64,000 nt of DNA from Sideroxydans sp. (GCA_028710605.1 JAQTTU010000002.1:367613-431612); one strand, 5' to 3'; positions 50,667 through 63,848 are shown, numbered from the stretch's first letter. Numbers and translations: made by a program. The notes: generated by a model from the sequence alone, not told the origin.

Positions 50667-50754
50667 TTGCCCGCAGATTACACAGATGAACGCAGATTAA
50701 AACCAAAATCAACCAAGAGAAATCTGCGTCAATCTGTGTAATCTGCGGGCAAGA
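50667..50754. repeat. Fold-back repeat family G, copy 2
   Basis: TTTGCCCGCAGATTACACAG and the complementary arm CTGTGTAATCTGCGGGCAA with a spacer of about 45 bases, between trhP and metF. Confidence 0.88.
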
Positions 50755-50758
50755 ATAG

Positions 50759-51598
50759 TTAAGTGCGATAGCCCAGTCGCTTCAGGATTTCCAGCGAGGC
50801 GGTTGCTTGGTTAAGCGTGTAGAAATGCAATGCCGGTGCACCGCCCGCGATCAGTTTTTCACACAGTTGCGCGACCACATCCAGACCGAAGGCTTGCACC
50901 GATGCCACATCGTCGCCGTAACCTTCCAGGGTCTTGCGCATCCAGCGCGGGATTTCCGCGCCGCAGGCATCGGAAAAGCGCGCCAGTTGCGAGAAACGGA
51001 CGATGGGCATGATGCCCGGCACGATGGGCGCGTTGATGCCGAGCTTGCGGGCTTCCTCGACGAAGTGGAAGTAGGCATCGGCATTGTAAAAATATTGCGT
51101 GATGGCGGAGTCTGCGCCCGCATCCATTTTGCGCTTGAAGTTGAGCATGTCGTCGCGCGCGGATTTGGCTTGCGGATGAAACTCGGGATAGGCGGCGACC
51201 TCGATGTGAAAGTGCGCGCCGGTCTCGGCGCGGATAAACGCCACCAGCTCGCTGGCGTACTGGAATTCGCCAATGCTGGCCATGCCGGACGGCAGGTCGC
51301 CGCGCAAGGCGACGATGCGTTTGATGCCCATGTCTTGGTAGGCTTGCAGCAGCGCGCGCACGTTGTCGCGGGTGGAGCCGACGCAGGACAAATGCGGCGC
51401 GGCCTCGTGCCCTTCGGCGTGAATCTGCCTGATGGTTTCCAGCGTGCGGTCCTGGGTGGAGCCGCCCGCGCCGAAAGTGACGGAGAAGAAATCCGGTTTG
51501 AACGCGGCCAGACGGGTACGCACGGCAGCAAGCTTCTCCGCGCCTTCCGCCGTTTGCGGCGGATAAAACTCAAAACTGATGGGGGTGGTGTTAGCCAT
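50759..51598 (-). CDS. metF: Methylenetetrahydrofolate reductase
   Basis: A 279-residue MetF: ISFEFYPPQTAEG at the start, FFSVTFGAGGSTQDRT, CVGSTRDNVRALL, IKRIVALRGD and TQYFYNADAYFHF. It makes methyl-tetrahydrofolate for methionine synthesis. It is last in the minus-strand methyl-cycle run metK-ahcY-yvlD-metF and overlaps the preceding gene by 8 bases. Confidence 0.94.
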   Translation of the reverse strand: MANTTPISFEFYPPQTAEGAEKLAAVRTRLAAFKPDFFSVTFGAGGSTQDRTLETIRQIHAEGHEAAPHLSCVGSTRDNVRALLQAYQDMGIKRIVALRGDLPSGMASIGEFQYASELVAFIRAETGAHFHIEVAAYPEFHPQAKSARDDMLNFKRKMDAGADSAITQYFYNADAYFHFVEEARKLGINAPIVPGIMPIVRFSQLARFSDACGAEIPRWMRKTLEGYGDDVASVQAFGLDVVAQLCEKLIAGGAPALHFYTLNQATASLEILKRLGYRT

Positions 51599-51956
51599 TT
51601 TTTCTCACAAGAAGTTGTGCGGCAGCTGAACTCAGCGCCCAGGAAAAGATGCTGTACAAGACTGCGCCCACGACTCCGCTCCAGAAACTTTCGACCACGA
51701 AGCCGCGCAGGATGGAACCGGCGAACCAGAACATCAGGCCGTTGATGGCAAACAGGAACAAGCCCAGCGTGACCACCGTGACCGGCAGCGTGAGCACGAC
51801 AAAAATCGGGCGCACCAGCGTGTTGACCAGACCGAGGATAAAGGCTGCGATGAAGGCCGCCATGAACCCATCCACATGGATGCCCGGCACGAAGTTGGCC
51901 ACCGCCACCAGGGCGAGGGCGTTCAAAGACCAAATGAGTAGTAGTCGTAGCAGCAT
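51591..51956 (-). CDS. YvlD/phage-holin-IV-like membrane protein
   Basis: A 121-residue protein with four membrane helices: SLNALALVAVANFVPGI, AFIAAFILGLVNTLVRPI, LTLPVTVVTLGLFLFAINGL and a last helix. This is the layout of the YvlD family. Function is unknown. It is embedded between ahcY and metF and overlaps metF by 8 bases, an arrangement seen in other betaproteobacteria as far as I recall. The start could also be the TTG at 51965. Confidence 0.85.
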   Translation of the reverse strand: MLLRLLLIWSLNALALVAVANFVPGIHVDGFMAAFIAAFILGLVNTLVRPIFVVLTLPVTVVTLGLFLFAINGLMFWFAGSILRGFVVESFWSGVVGAVLYSIFSWALSSAAAQLLVRKNG

Positions 51957-52019
51957 CGTTTTCAATAAAAATGAGGGGGCGGAAAACCCGCCCCCGCAAT
52001 CATACCCGCAACAAGCCGT

Positions 52020-53429
<1,410 letters not shown>

Positions 53430-53461
53430 GTTGCACTCCATTCATTTAGAAAGTTAATGAA

Positions 53462-53534
53462 TGGGCGCCGTTGAAACTTTGACCGCACTCCCGAGCCTGG
53501 CCGAACTGAGTCGGTCGCAGCGCCCCTCGGGAGG
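53462..53534 (-). promoter_or_regulatory. SAH riboswitch upstream of ahcY
   Basis: On the minus strand the element shows P1 CTCCCGAG/CTCGGGAG (53526-53533 with 53488-53495), the core GCGCTGCGACCGA and CAGGCTCGG, and a pseudoknot pairing GGGCGC (53520-53525) with GCGCCC (53463-53468) in the CAACGGCGCCCA segment. This fits the SAH riboswitch consensus known before ahcY in beta- and gammaproteobacteria. Binding of S-adenosylhomocysteine raises ahcY expression. It ends about 32 bases before the ATG. Confidence 0.88.
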
Positions 53535-53550
53535 GGGAAATCTTGTTGCA

Positions 53551-53599
53551 GTTGTAGGTCGGGCTTTAGCCCGACTGTCGGGTTAAAACCCGACCTACG
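53551..53599. repeat. Fold-back repeat family A, copy 4
   Basis: TTGTAGGTCGGGCTTTAGCC with CGACTGTCGGGTTAAAACCC and GACCTACG, between metK and the riboswitch. Confidence 0.88.
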
Positions 53600-53607
53600 T
53601 TAAACAA

Positions 53608-54771
53608 TTACAGCCCAGCATCAGCCTTCAATGCGGCAGCCTTGTCGGTGGCTTCCCACTTGAACTCCGGCTCTTCGCGACCAAAGTGGCCATAAGCGGC
53701 GGTCTTCTGGTAGATCGGACGCAGCAAGTCGAGCATTTGCACGATGCCTTTCGGGCGCAGGTCGAAATGTTTCTTCACCAGTTCCGCGATTTTCTCGTCG
53801 GACACTTTGCCCGTGCCGTAAGTGGTGACCATCACGCTGGTGGGTTGCGCCACGCCGATGGCGTAGGAAATCTGGATCAGGCACTTGTCGGCCAGTCCGG
53901 CAGCAACGATGTTCTTCGCCACATAACGCCCGGCGTAAGCGGCGGAACGGTCAACCTTGGACGGGTCTTTGCCGGAGAACGCGCCGCCGCCGTGCGGGGC
54001 TGCGCCGCCGTAGGTGTCAACGATGATCTTGCGTCCGGTCAGGCCGCAATCGCCTTGCGGGCCGCCGACCACGAAACGTCCGGTCGGGTTCACCAGATAT
54101 TTGATGTCGCCCTTGATGAGCTCTTTCGGCAACACCGGTTTGATGATTTCTTCGATGGTCGCTTCGCGGATTTGCTCCAGCGTCATCTCCGGCGCGTGCT
54201 GGGTGGAGAGCACCACGGTGTCGATGCAGAAAGGTTTGCCATCGACATACTTGATCGTCACTTGCGATTTGGCATCCGGGCGCAGCCAAGGCAAACGTCC
54301 GTCGTGGCGCAATTGGGCCTGGCGTTCGACCAGACGGTGCGACAGATAGATTGGCAGCGGCATCAGCACGTCGGTTTCGGTGCAGGCGTAACCGAACATC
54401 AAGCCCTGGTCACCCGCGCCCTGGTCGAGACCATCGTCGTAGGCTTTGTTCACGCCCTGCGCGATGTCCGGGCTTTGTTTGTCGTAAGCCACCAGCACCG
54501 CGCAACCTTTGTAGTCGATGCCGTATTCGGTGTTGTCGTAGCCGATGCGCTTGATGGTGTCGCGCGCGACCTGGATGTAATCGACATTGGCTGAAGTCGT
54601 GATCTCGCCCGCCAAGACCACCAGTCCGGTGTTGCACAGCGTCTCGGCAGCAATGCGCGAATGCTTGTCCTGCGCTAGAATCGCGTCAACGATCGCGTCG
54701 GAAATTTGGTCGGCAACCTTGTCAGGATGGCCCTCTGACACGGATTCGGATGTAAAAAAGTATTCGCTCAT
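53608..54771 (-). CDS. metK: S-adenosylmethionine synthetase
   Basis: A 387-residue Met[35 protein letters not shown], the P-loop-like [19 protein letters not shown] and GHFGR near the end. It makes SAM from methionine and ATP. It opens the methyl-cycle group on the minus strand and is divergent from the acyltransferase genes. No SAM riboswitch was recognised in the 84-base leader. Confidence 0.96.
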   Translation of the reverse strand: MSEYFFTSESVSEGHPDKVADQISDAIVDAILAQDKHSRIAAETLCNTGLVVLAGEITTSANVDYIQVARDTIKRIGYDNTEYGIDYKGCAVLVAYDKQSPDIAQGVNKAYDDGLDQGAGDQGLMFGYACTETDVLMPLPIYLSHRLVERQAQLRHDGRLPWLRPDAKSQVTIKYVDGKPFCIDTVVLSTQHAPEMTLEQIREATIEEIIKPVLPKELIKGDIKYLVNPTGRFVVGGPQGDCGLTGRKIIVDTYGGAAPHGGGAFSGKDPSKVDRSAAYAGRYVAKNIVAAGLADKCLIQISYAIGVAQPTSVMVTTYGTGKVSDEKIAELVKKHFDLRPKGIVQMLDLLRPIYQKTAAYGHFGREEPEFKWEATDKAAALKADAGL

Positions 54772-54855
54772 GGCTCTCCGATTGTTGCTTCAGTAGTTAA
54801 ATGGGCGCGCAGTATAACAAAATCTCCCCTGACCGATTAAATGGGTTTTTCTTGA

Positions 54856-55719
54856 ATGCTTATTCTGTTTAATGTGCTGGCACGCTTGCCGCTGTCGGTA
54901 TTGCACCGGCTGGGCGCGCTGCTGGGTTGGGTGATCTATCTGTCTTCGGCGCGTTACGCGGCGCGCCTGCGCGAGAACCTGCAACTTGCCGGACTGCAAT
55001 GCTCGCCATCCGAATTGCGCAAATTGCAGCATGCCAATATTGGCGAAGCGGGCAAGGGCGTGCTGGAGTTGCCTTGGGTGTGGCGGCGACCGTTGGCCGA
55101 TGTGGTGGCCAGCGTCAAGCAATGTCACGGCTGGCAACACTTTGAGGCAGCGTACGCGCAGGGCAAAGGCGTGATCGCGCTGACACCGCATCTCGGTTGC
55201 TTCGAGGTGATCAGTTTGTATATCGCCGCGCGTTTGCCGATCACCAGCATGTATCGTCCGCCGCGCCAGAAATTTCTGGATACGCTGATGCATGAAGGGC
55301 GCGAGCGCGGTCAAATGAAACTGGCGGCGACCGATATGGGCGGGGTGCGCCAGTTGCTCAAAGCGCTCAAACGCAAAGAAGTCATCGGCGTGTTGCCGGA
55401 TCAGGTACCGGGCAACGGCGAGGGCGAATGGGTGTCGTTCTTCGGGCGACCCGCCTATACCATGACGCTGATCGGTCGTCTGATCGAGTCTAGCGGCGCG
55501 GTGGTGGTGATGTGCCACTGCGAACGCTTGCCGCGCGGCGAAGGCTATGCCTTGCATTTTTCGCCGCTGTCTTTCGATATGGCGGCATCCCTGCCGCTAC
55601 AGATGAATGCGGCGCTGGAGGCGGTGATACGCCAGTATCCCGAGCAATATCTGTGGAGTTATAACCGTTATAAAGTCCCGCGCGGCGTGCTGCCGCCGGA
55701 TGCAATCAAGGAGCAGTAA
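54856..55719 (+). CDS. LpxL/HtrB-type lauroyl acyltransferase
   Basis: A 287-residue inner-membrane enzyme of the lysophospholipid/lipid A acyltransferase family. The HX4E catalytic motif is in LTPHLGCFEV, followed by YRPPR and the GVLPDQVPGNGEGEWVSFFG segment. It adds a secondary acyl chain to lipid A. The stop overlaps the next start by one base (TAATG). The ribosome site is weak. Confidence 0.9.
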   Translation: MLILFNVLARLPLSVLHRLGALLGWVIYLSSARYAARLRENLQLAGLQCSPSELRKLQHANIGEAGKGVLELPWVWRRPLADVVASVKQCHGWQHFEAAYAQGKGVIALTPHLGCFEVISLYIAARLPITSMYRPPRQKFLDTLMHEGRERGQMKLAATDMGGVRQLLKALKRKEVIGVLPDQVPGNGEGEWVSFFGRPAYTMTLIGRLIESSGAVVVMCHCERLPRGEGYALHFSPLSFDMAASLPLQMNAALEAVIRQYPEQYLWSYNRYKVPRGVLPPDAIKEQ

Positions 55720-56588
55720 TGTTGGTCCGTTTCGCCGTATTTGTTTTGTGGCTGATTCATTTCCTGCCGTTCCGCGTCATCGTGGCGATCGGCAACGGCT
55801 TGGGTGTGTTGCTGTATCTGCTGGCGGCGGAGCGGCGTATGGTGGGTGCCATCAATTTGAAATTGTGCTTTCCCGAGATGACTGAGGCGGCGCGCCGGAA
55901 ACTTTTGCGCGAGAACTTCAAGATGTTCACGCGCGCCTTGGTGGAGCGCTGCATTCTGTGGTGGGCCAGCGCCGAACGCATCAATAGCTTGATTCGCGTA
56001 GAAGGTGCGGAGCATTTCGAAGCGATCAAAGGCCGGCCTGCCATTTTGCTCACGCCGCATTTCGTCGGCATGGACGCGGGCGGGCAATGGGTCACGCAAC
56101 ACGCCGATACGGTATGCATGTACGCCAACCAGAAGAATATATATCTGACCGACTTGATGCTGCAAAAGCGCGCGCGTTTCGGCAATCAACATCTGTATTC
56201 GCGCCAGCAGGGATTGCGTCCTATCCTCAAGGGCATGCGCCAGAACATGCCGCTCGTTTATCCGCCGGACCAGGATCAGGGGGTGAAAGACGGCGCGTTC
56301 ATACCGTTCTTTGGTGTGCCCGCCGCCACCATGACCTCGGTGCCGCGCATCGCACAGATGACCGGCGCTGTGGTCGTGCCCAGCATCACGCGTGTGTTGC
56401 CCGGCGGCGCAGGTTATGTGCTGACGTTCTATCCGGCGTGGGAGAATTATCCGAGCGGCGACGACATCGCCGACACGCGCCGCGTGAATGCCTTTATCGA
56501 AGAGCGCATCCGCGAAATGCCGGAGCAGTATTTTTGGCTGCACAAGCGGTTCAAGACGCGCCCCGAGGGCGAGGAAAGGTTCTACTGA
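55719..56588 (+). CDS. Second LpxL/LpxM-type acyltransferase
   Basis: A 289-residue paralogue of the preceding enzyme, with HX4D ([12 protein letters not shown]) as catalytic motif, YANQKN, and [20 protein letters not shown]. Two such genes in tandem suggest that two different secondary acyl chains are added to lipid A. Its stop overlaps the ubiD start by one base (TGATG). Confidence 0.9.
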   Translation: MLVRFAVFVLWLIHFLPFRVIVAIGNGLGVLLYLLAAERRMVGAINLKLCFPEMTEAARRKLLRENFKMFTRALVERCILWWASAERINSLIRVEGAEHFEAIKGRPAILLTPHFVGMDAGGQWVTQHADTVCMYANQKNIYLTDLMLQKRARFGNQHLYSRQQGLRPILKGMRQNMPLVYPPDQDQGVKDGAFIPFFGVPAATMTSVPRIAQMTGAVVVPSITRVLPGGAGYVLTFYPAWENYPSGDDIADTRRVNAFIEERIREMPEQYFWLHKRFKTRPEGEERFY

Positions 56589-58051
56589 TGAAATATCACG
56601 ACCTGCGCGACTTTATCGCACAACTGGAAAAGATCGGCGAACTCAAGCGCGTGACTGCGCCGGTCTCCTCCCATCTGGAGATGACCGAGATTTGCGACCG
56701 CGTGTTGCGCGCGCAAGGCCCGGCGCTGCTGTTTGAAAATGTGGTCGGACACAATATGCCGGTGCTGGCCAACCTGTTCGGCACGCCGCGCCGCGTCGCG
56801 TTGGGCATGGGCGAGGAAGACATAATCGCATTGCGCGAAGTGGGCAAGTTGCTGGCCTACCTGAAAGAGCCGGAGCCACCCAAAGGCTTGAAAGATGCGT
56901 GGGACAAATGGCCGATCCTGAAGCAGGTGCTCACCATGTCGCCTAAGGTGTTGTCGTCTGCACCGTGTCAGGAGATTGTGTGGGAAGGCAACGATGTTGA
57001 TCTGAGCAAACTGCCGATCCAGCATTGCTGGCCGGGCGATGTTGCGCCGCTGATTACCTGGGGCTTGGTGGTGACGCGCGGGCCGAACAAGGCGCGCCAG
57101 AATCTTGGCATCTATCGCCAGCAAGTCATCGCGCCGAACAAAGTCATCATGCGCTGGCTGGCGCATCGAGGCGGCGCGCTGGACTTCCGCGATCACTGCG
57201 AAAAATATCCGGGGCAACCTTTTCCTATCGCGGTGGTGATCGGTGCCGATCCCGCGACGATTTTGGGCGCAGTCACGCCGGTGCCGGATTCGCTGTCCGA
57301 ATACCAGTTCGCCGGATTATTGCGCGGCAGCAAGACCGAACTGGTGAAGTGCATGGACAGCGATCTGCAAGTGCCCGCATCAAGCGAAATCGTGCTGGAA
57401 GGTGTGATCCACCCGGGTGAGACCGCGCTGGAAGGGCCTTATGGCGACCACACCGGCTACTACAACGAGCAGGATAAATTTCCGGTGTTCACCATCGAAC
57501 GCATCACCATGCGGCGCGATCCGATTTACCACTCCACCTACACCGGCAAGCCGCCCGACGAACCGGCTATGCTGGGCGTGGCGCTGAACGAAGTGTTCGT
57601 GCCGTTGCTGCAAAAACAATTTCCCGAAATCGCCGATTTTTATCTGCCGCCGGAAGGCTGCTCGTACCGCATGGCGGTGGTCAGCATCAAGAAGCAATAC
57701 GCCGGTCACGCCAAGCGCGTGATGTTCGGTATCTGGAGTTTCCTGCGCCAGTTCATGTACACCAAGTTCATCATCGTGGTGGATGACGATATCGAAGTGC
57801 GCGATTGGAAAGAAGTGATGTGGGCGATCACCACGCGCATGGATCCGGTGCGCGATACCTTGCTGGTGGAGAACACGCCGATTGATTACCTCGACTTCGC
57901 CAGCCCGGTGTCCGGCCTGGGCGGCAAGATGGGACTGGATGCCACCAACAAATGGCCGGGCGAAACGCAGCGCGAATGGGGTACGCCCATCGTGATGGAT
58001 GCGGCGGTGAAGGCGAAAGTGGATGCGATGTGGGGTGAGTTGGGGTTGTGA
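56588..58051 (+). CDS. ubiD: 3-octaprenyl-4-hydroxybenzoate carboxy-lyase
   Basis: A 487-residue Ubi[21 protein letters not shown] start, the prenyl-FMN-binding region with [10 protein letters not shown] and GMRW-like [24 protein letters not shown] and [16 protein letters not shown]. It decarboxylates the ubiquinone precursor using prenylated FMN made by UbiX. Its start overlaps the stop of the acyltransferase gene. Confidence 0.95.
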   Translation: MKYHDLRDFIAQLEKIGELKRVTAPVSSHLEMTEICDRVLRAQGPALLFENVVGHNMPVLANLFGTPRRVALGMGEEDIIALREVGKLLAYLKEPEPPKGLKDAWDKWPILKQVLTMSPKVLSSAPCQEIVWEGNDVDLSKLPIQHCWPGDVAPLITWGLVVTRGPNKARQNLGIYRQQVIAPNKVIMRWLAHRGGALDFRDHCEKYPGQPFPIAVVIGADPATILGAVTPVPDSLSEYQFAGLLRGSKTELVKCMDSDLQVPASSEIVLEGVIHPGETALEGPYGDHTGYYNEQDKFPVFTIERITMRRDPIYHSTYTGKPPDEPAMLGVALNEVFVPLLQKQFPEIADFYLPPEGCSYRMAVVSIKKQYAGHAKRVMFGIWSFLRQFMYTKFIIVVDDDIEVRDWKEVMWAITTRMDPVRDTLLVENTPIDYLDFASPVSGLGGKMGLDATNKWPGETQREWGTPIVMDAAVKAKVDAMWGELGL

Positions 58052-58070
58052 TTTGAAACTCGCGTTGCCC

Positions 58071-58140
58071 GGCAACGTCCGTCAATAGGCGATCTACATC
58101 ATGAGATGCTTGAAGAATAAATATTGACGGGCATCTTTAG
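58071..58140. repeat. Repeat family C, copy 3
   Basis: CAACGTCCGTCAATAGGCGA-TCTAC with the arm AATATTGACGGGCATCTTTAG. The arms GTCAATA/TATTGAC are preserved. Confidence 0.8.
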
Positions 58141-58169
58141 AAGATCAGGTTTGAGTTGTGCATAAAATA

Positions 58170-58195
58170 AAGAAGCCGGACAAGTCCGGCTTCTT
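58170..58195 (-). terminator. Rho-independent terminator of the porin-like gene
   Basis: Perfect 11-bp stem AAGAAGCCGGA/TCCGGCTTCTT with a 4-nt loop. On the minus strand it is followed by TTATTTTATG, and it lies 24 bases after the minus-strand gene at 58220; it may also stop ubiD reading from the other side. Confidence 0.8.
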
Positions 58196-58219
58196 AGCGT
58201 TAGCTAAGTTTAAGAAAAG

Positions 58220-58723
58220 TTAGAACTTAAATACAGCACCGGCAGAGACAAAGCTAGTATCGCCTTGGTTAAAGTTAGTGCCGTCGCCAAAACTATGACG
58301 ATCCCAGCCTACGCGAACTCCCAATTTGGGGCTAACATCGAATTGGCCGCCGAATCCGAAGGTTGGTGCCGAGCGAGTTCCTTTCACGCCCAAAAGTTCT
58401 TCGGATGTGCTAGCAAAACCCAATTTGCCATACATCGAAAATTTATCATTAATAGGAATTAAGCCTACTGCGCCGATATCCATAGCAGAAAATGTAATGA
58501 GGCCGCCAGCAACAGAACCCAAATTAGTGTATCCGGCCTCTATGGCAAAAGAGGGGCTGACCGAATAACCAATAAACATACCTGCTGCAGAGGAGCTTTC
58601 GCTTGTGCCGCCGACGCTTTTGTTGGCAGATCCAATTTTCAAGCCTGCGTAGAACGGCGAGTCAGCGGCAACAGCGGGAGCGGCTAAAATGGATAACATT
58701 GCAGCGATAATGATTTTTTTCAT
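58220..58723 (-). CDS. OmpA-like small outer-membrane beta-barrel protein
   Basis: A 167-residue protein with a signal peptide (MKKIIIAAMLSILAAPAVAA) and eight-strand-like alternation (FYAGLKIGSANKS, GMFIGYSVSPSFAIEAGYTNLG, MYGKLGFAST, FGFGGQFDVSPKLGVRVGWDRHSFG), ending in GAVFKF with terminal Phe. This is the outer-membrane protein beta-barrel (OmpW/OmpA-N-like) fold. A specific function cannot be assigned. Confidence 0.88.
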   Translation of the reverse strand: MKKIIIAAMLSILAAPAVAADSPFYAGLKIGSANKSVGGTSESSSAAGMFIGYSVSPSFAIEAGYTNLGSVAGGLITFSAMDIGAVGLIPINDKFSMYGKLGFASTSEELLGVKGTRSAPTFGFGGQFDVSPKLGVRVGWDRHSFGDGTNFNQGDTSFVSAGAVFKF

Positions 58724-58858
58724 GTGTTCTCCCTTACTTAAGAAATGCGAAAATTCGCGGGCGGATTTTCTTCCGAATTATTGGTACTGTAAAGAAAGTC
58801 GATGGCCTATATATTCTTTTGGATTGAAATATTTTGTGTCATCTGGTAGGCCGGACTA

Positions 58859-60289
58859 TTATTTTTTGGCGAGCCACTCCAGCAGCGCGTCCTGCGCATC
58901 CTGCCCGCGTTTGGCTAAGGGGTGGTTGATGAAGAACACGACGACCCATTCCTTGCCGCTCTTCGATTTCACGTAACCCGCGAGTGTCTTCACGCCTTCC
59001 AGCGTGCCGGTTTTGAGATGCGCGTGTCCGGCGGCGGGGCTTTCTTTGAGGCGTTTTTTGACCGAGCCATCCATGCCGAGGATGGGCAGTGAGGCTTGCA
59101 GTTCGGCGTTCATCGGGTGGTCGTAGGCGTGTCGCAACAGTTGCGCCATGTGTGCGGCGCTGATGCGTTCTTTGCGCGAGAGTCCTGCGCCGTTTTCCAG
59201 CACCACTTCTTTGAAATCCATTTGGTTGCGCGCCAGCCATAGCTGCATGGCGAGGATGCCGCGTTCGATGGTGAGCGGTTGTGTGTTGAAAACCGCATCT
59301 GTCGCGGGCGCGTCCAGCGCCGGAACTGTTCCGCCCAGGGTCAGGAACACTTGCCGCGCCATGACGTTGTTGCTGAATTTGTTGATGTCGCGGATGACGA
59401 TGCTCAGCGGTTCGGAGCGATGGGTGGAAAAGAGTTTGGCATTGCTGCCGACGATGCCCTCGCGCTCCTTGCCTTGCAGTGTGCCGCCCAGTTCTTTCCA
59501 GATCGCGCCGAACACCGCGCCGACATAACGGGTGTGCGGCATCACGCTGAGGTTCTGTTCGCGTTCGCCGCAACCCATGGGGTAGTCGCCTTGCATCACG
59601 ACGCTGTCGCCGCGCGGTTGCACGGAAAAGAGTTCATTCCAGTTGTCGCAGTTTACCGGCAGGTTGTTGGGGGTGAGCTGGTTGTCCACATTCACGCCGT
59701 CGAGCACGGGTTCGCTGACGATTTTTACGCGATCACCGTCCGGCATATAGCGCAGACGCAACGTGTTGAAGTTAATCAGCAGCGCGTCGGGGCCTACGTT
59801 ATAGGCGCGTGCCGGGTCTTCGTCGAATGCGGCCGGATCGTGTGCGGGCAGGTCGAAGTAGCTGCGATCCAGTATCAAGTCGCCGCGTATCTCGCGCAGG
59901 CCGCGCGAGCGCAGTTCGCTTAACCACAACCAGAATTGTTCGATGCTGAATTTGGGATCGCCGTAACCTTTGAGGATCAAGTTGCCGTTCAGCACGCCGT
60001 CTTTCAGGTCGCCGTCGATATAGGCCTCGGTCTTCCAGGTGTAGGCCGGGCCGAGCATATCCAGCGCGGCGTAGGTGGTGAGCAGCTTCATGGTGGAAGC
60101 CGGGTTCATCGCGCGCTGGGCGTTGAGACTGATGAGCGAGTTGCGCTTGCCCACTTCGCGCACTTCGACGGCGATGGCGGATTGCGGGATGCCGGCAATT
60201 TGTAGTTCTTGCTTGACCGTGGCGGGCAGCGGCACGGCGTGCGCGCCGGAAAAGAAACAAAGTGCGAGCAGGGAGAAAATTATTTTCAT
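58859..60289 (-). CDS. dacB: D-Ala-D-Ala carboxypeptidase/endopeptidase (PBP4)
   Basis: A 476-residue class C penicillin-binding protein: signal peptide (FSLLALCFFSGAHA), SxxK in NPASTMKLLT, SxN in FSNNVMARQ and KTG in LKTGTLEGV. It trims or cuts peptide cross-links in the cell wall. Its ATG overlaps the bioA stop by four bases. Confidence 0.93.
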   Translation of the reverse strand: MKIIFSLLALCFFSGAHAVPLPATVKQELQIAGIPQSAIAVEVREVGKRNSLISLNAQRAMNPASTMKLLTTYAALDMLGPAYTWKTEAYIDGDLKDGVLNGNLILKGYGDPKFSIEQFWLWLSELRSRGLREIRGDLILDRSYFDLPAHDPAAFDEDPARAYNVGPDALLINFNTLRLRYMPDGDRVKIVSEPVLDGVNVDNQLTPNNLPVNCDNWNELFSVQPRGDSVVMQGDYPMGCGEREQNLSVMPHTRYVGAVFGAIWKELGGTLQGKEREGIVGSNAKLFSTHRSEPLSIVIRDINKFSNNVMARQVFLTLGGTVPALDAPATDAVFNTQPLTIERGILAMQLWLARNQMDFKEVVLENGAGLSRKERISAAHMAQLLRHAYDHPMNAELQASLPILGMDGSVKKRLKESPAAGHAHLKTGTLEGVKTLAGYVKSKSGKEWVVVFFINHPLAKRGQDAQDALLEWLAKK

Positions 60290-61596
60290 GACAATGCTTC
60301 GATAATGGACAACGTGCGCGTGACCAGCATCTGTATTTCCTCTTCGCTGATGATGTAAGGCGGCATGAAATACACCGTGTTGCCCATCGGGCGCAGTAAC
60401 AGTTCATGTTGCAAACCGAGGCTGAAACAGCGTTGCGCGAAATCGGCGTGCGGCGAGTCCACCTCAAAGGCCCAGACCATGCCGGTGTTGCGGAAGTTCC
60501 TCACCTTGGGATGTTCGCGCAACGGCTGCGCGATGCGGTTGAAGAAAGCCGCTTTAATGCGGTTGGCATTCAGCACATCGTCTTGCGCGAAAATGTCCAG
60601 CGTGGCGAGCGCGGCGCGGCAGGCCAGCGGATTGCCGGTATAGGAATGCGAATGCAGAAAGCCGCGCGCGGTGTCGTCGGCATAAAAGGCTTGATAGATA
60701 AGCTCTGTGGTCATCACGATGGAAAGCGGCAAATAGCCGCCGGTGATGCCTTTGGACAGCAGCAGGAAGTCGGGCGAAATGTTCGCCTGCTCACAGGCAA
60801 ACAACGTTCCCGTCCTGCCCATGCCGACCGCGATTTCATCGGCAATTAAATGCACGCCATATTGCGAACACAACTCGCGCGCCCGTTTCAAATAAACCGG
60901 GTGATACATCGCCATGCCCGCTGCGCCTTGTATCAGCGGCTCGACGATGAACGCGGCCAAATGTTGATGATGTTGTTGCAGATGCTGTTCCAGTGCGGCG
61001 GCGCAGCGCAGCGCGAAATCTTCCGCGCTTTCTCCCGCTTCCGCTTCGCGCCAATCGGGGCACGGCACGGTGGCGTTCTGTTTTATCAGCGCACCATATG
61101 CGTCGCGGAACAGCGCGACATCGGTGACCGACAGCGCGCCCAATGTTTCGCCGTGATAACTGTTTTGCAGGCTGATGAATTGCGATTTCTGCAGCTGTCC
61201 ATTGTTGCGCCAGTAGTGCGCACTCATCTTCAGTGCGATCTCGGTGGCGGATGCGCCGTCCGAACCGTAGAAGCAATGCCCCAATCCGGCGTGGGCGAGT
61301 TCGCGCAATCTTTCGGACAGCAACACCACCGGCTCATGGGTGAAGCCCGCCAACATGACGTGTTCCAACTTGCCGAGCTGGTCGGTGAGCGCGGCGTTGA
61401 TGCGCGGATTGCAATGCCCGAACAGGTTTACCCACCAGGAACTGACCGTATCCAGATAGCGATTGCCGTCGAAGTCGTGCAGCCAAACGCCCTGCCCACG
61501 GGCGATAGCGATCAGCGGCAAGGTCTCGTGCCGCTTCATCTGGGTGCAGGGATGCCAGACGGCGGACAGGCTGCGATTCAGTAAATTTTCATTCAT
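60286..61596 (-). CDS. bioA: Adenosylmethionine-8-amino-7-oxononanoate aminotransferase
   Basis: A 436-residue class III aminotransferase with VWHPCTQMK at the start, GSDGASATEIALKM, the PLP-binding Lys in LLSKGITGGYLPLS, and HSHSYTGNPLACRAA. BioA makes diaminopelargonic acid in biotin synthesis. The ATG at 61596 is used; a GTG one codon upstream is possible. Other bio genes are not in the window. Confidence 0.94.
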   Translation of the reverse strand: MNENLLNRSLSAVWHPCTQMKRHETLPLIAIARGQGVWLHDFDGNRYLDTVSSWWVNLFGHCNPRINAALTDQLGKLEHVMLAGFTHEPVVLLSERLRELAHAGLGHCFYGSDGASATEIALKMSAHYWRNNGQLQKSQFISLQNSYHGETLGALSVTDVALFRDAYGALIKQNATVPCPDWREAEAGESAEDFALRCAAALEQHLQQHHQHLAAFIVEPLIQGAAGMAMYHPVYLKRARELCSQYGVHLIADEIAVGMGRTGTLFACEQANISPDFLLLSKGITGGYLPLSIVMTTELIYQAFYADDTARGFLHSHSYTGNPLACRAALATLDIFAQDDVLNANRIKAAFFNRIAQPLREHPKVRNFRNTGMVWAFEVDSPHADFAQRCFSLGLQHELLLRPMGNTVYFMPPYIISEEEIQMLVTRTLSIIEALS

Positions 61597-61627
61597 CACT
61601 TGAAAGTGGCGGGGTGCGCCCTTATTA

Positions 61628-61654
61628 TTAGCAGTCGCTGGCCGAGAGTGCTAA
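61628..61654. promoter_or_regulatory. CIRCE operator (HrcA site)
   Basis: TTAGCAGTC-N9-GAGTGCTAA matches the CIRCE consensus TTAGCACTC-N9-GAGTGCTAA with one mismatch. It lies 45 bases before the groES start, so groESL is expected to be repressed by HrcA. Confidence 0.9.
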
Positions 61655-61699
61655 TGGCCGCGCAATTTTAGTTAACCATCTGTTTTAGGAGAGCAAAGC

Positions 61700-61990
61700 A
61701 TGAAGATACGTCCCTTGCATGACCGCGTCATTGTCAAGCGCATGGAAGAAGAACGCAAGACCGCATCCGGTATTGTGATTCCCGATGCCGCGACCGAGAA
61801 GCCCGATCAAGGCGAAATCGTCGCCGTGGGCAACGGCAAGATTGGTGACGACGGCAAGCTGCGTCCGATGAACGTGAAGGTCGGCGACCGTGTGTTGTTC
61901 GGCAAATATTCCGGTCAGTCTTTCAAGATCGACGGTCAGGAACTGATGACCATGCGCGAAGATGACATCATCGGCATCGTTGAAGCCTAA
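61700..61990 (+). CDS. groS: Co-chaperonin GroES
   Basis: A 96-residue Gro[21 protein letters not shown], the mobile loop [10 protein letters not shown] and EIVAVGNGK. It caps the GroEL chamber. AGGAG precedes the ATG. First gene of the CIRCE-controlled operon. Confidence 0.97.
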   Translation: MKIRPLHDRVIVKRMEEERKTASGIVIPDAATEKPDQGEIVAVGNGKIGDDGKLRPMNVKVGDRVLFGKYSGQSFKIDGQELMTMREDDIIGIVEA

Positions 61991-61998
61991 GCAATTAA

Positions 61999-63666
<1,668 letters not shown>

Positions 63667-63816
63667 TTGAACCTGCTGCGCGGCTCGATTGCGGCGTTGC
63701 GCGGTGCTCGAAATCCGGGGTTGCGAAGCAACAGACTTAACGTACCTTCCGGTTTCTGTGCTCCGTGCGCCTTGCACTCAAGCCGCTCGCTACGGTTCAA
63801 TCCAGTGTTGAAGTAA

Positions 63817-63848
63817 ACGAACCCCGCCTTGTGCGGGGTTCGTTTTTT
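63817..63848 (+). terminator. Rho-independent terminator after groESL
   Basis: 11-bp stem ACGAACCCCGC/GCGGGGTTCGT with a 5-nt loop and TTTTTT. The 150 bases between groEL and this hairpin hold nothing recognisable. Confidence 0.85.
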
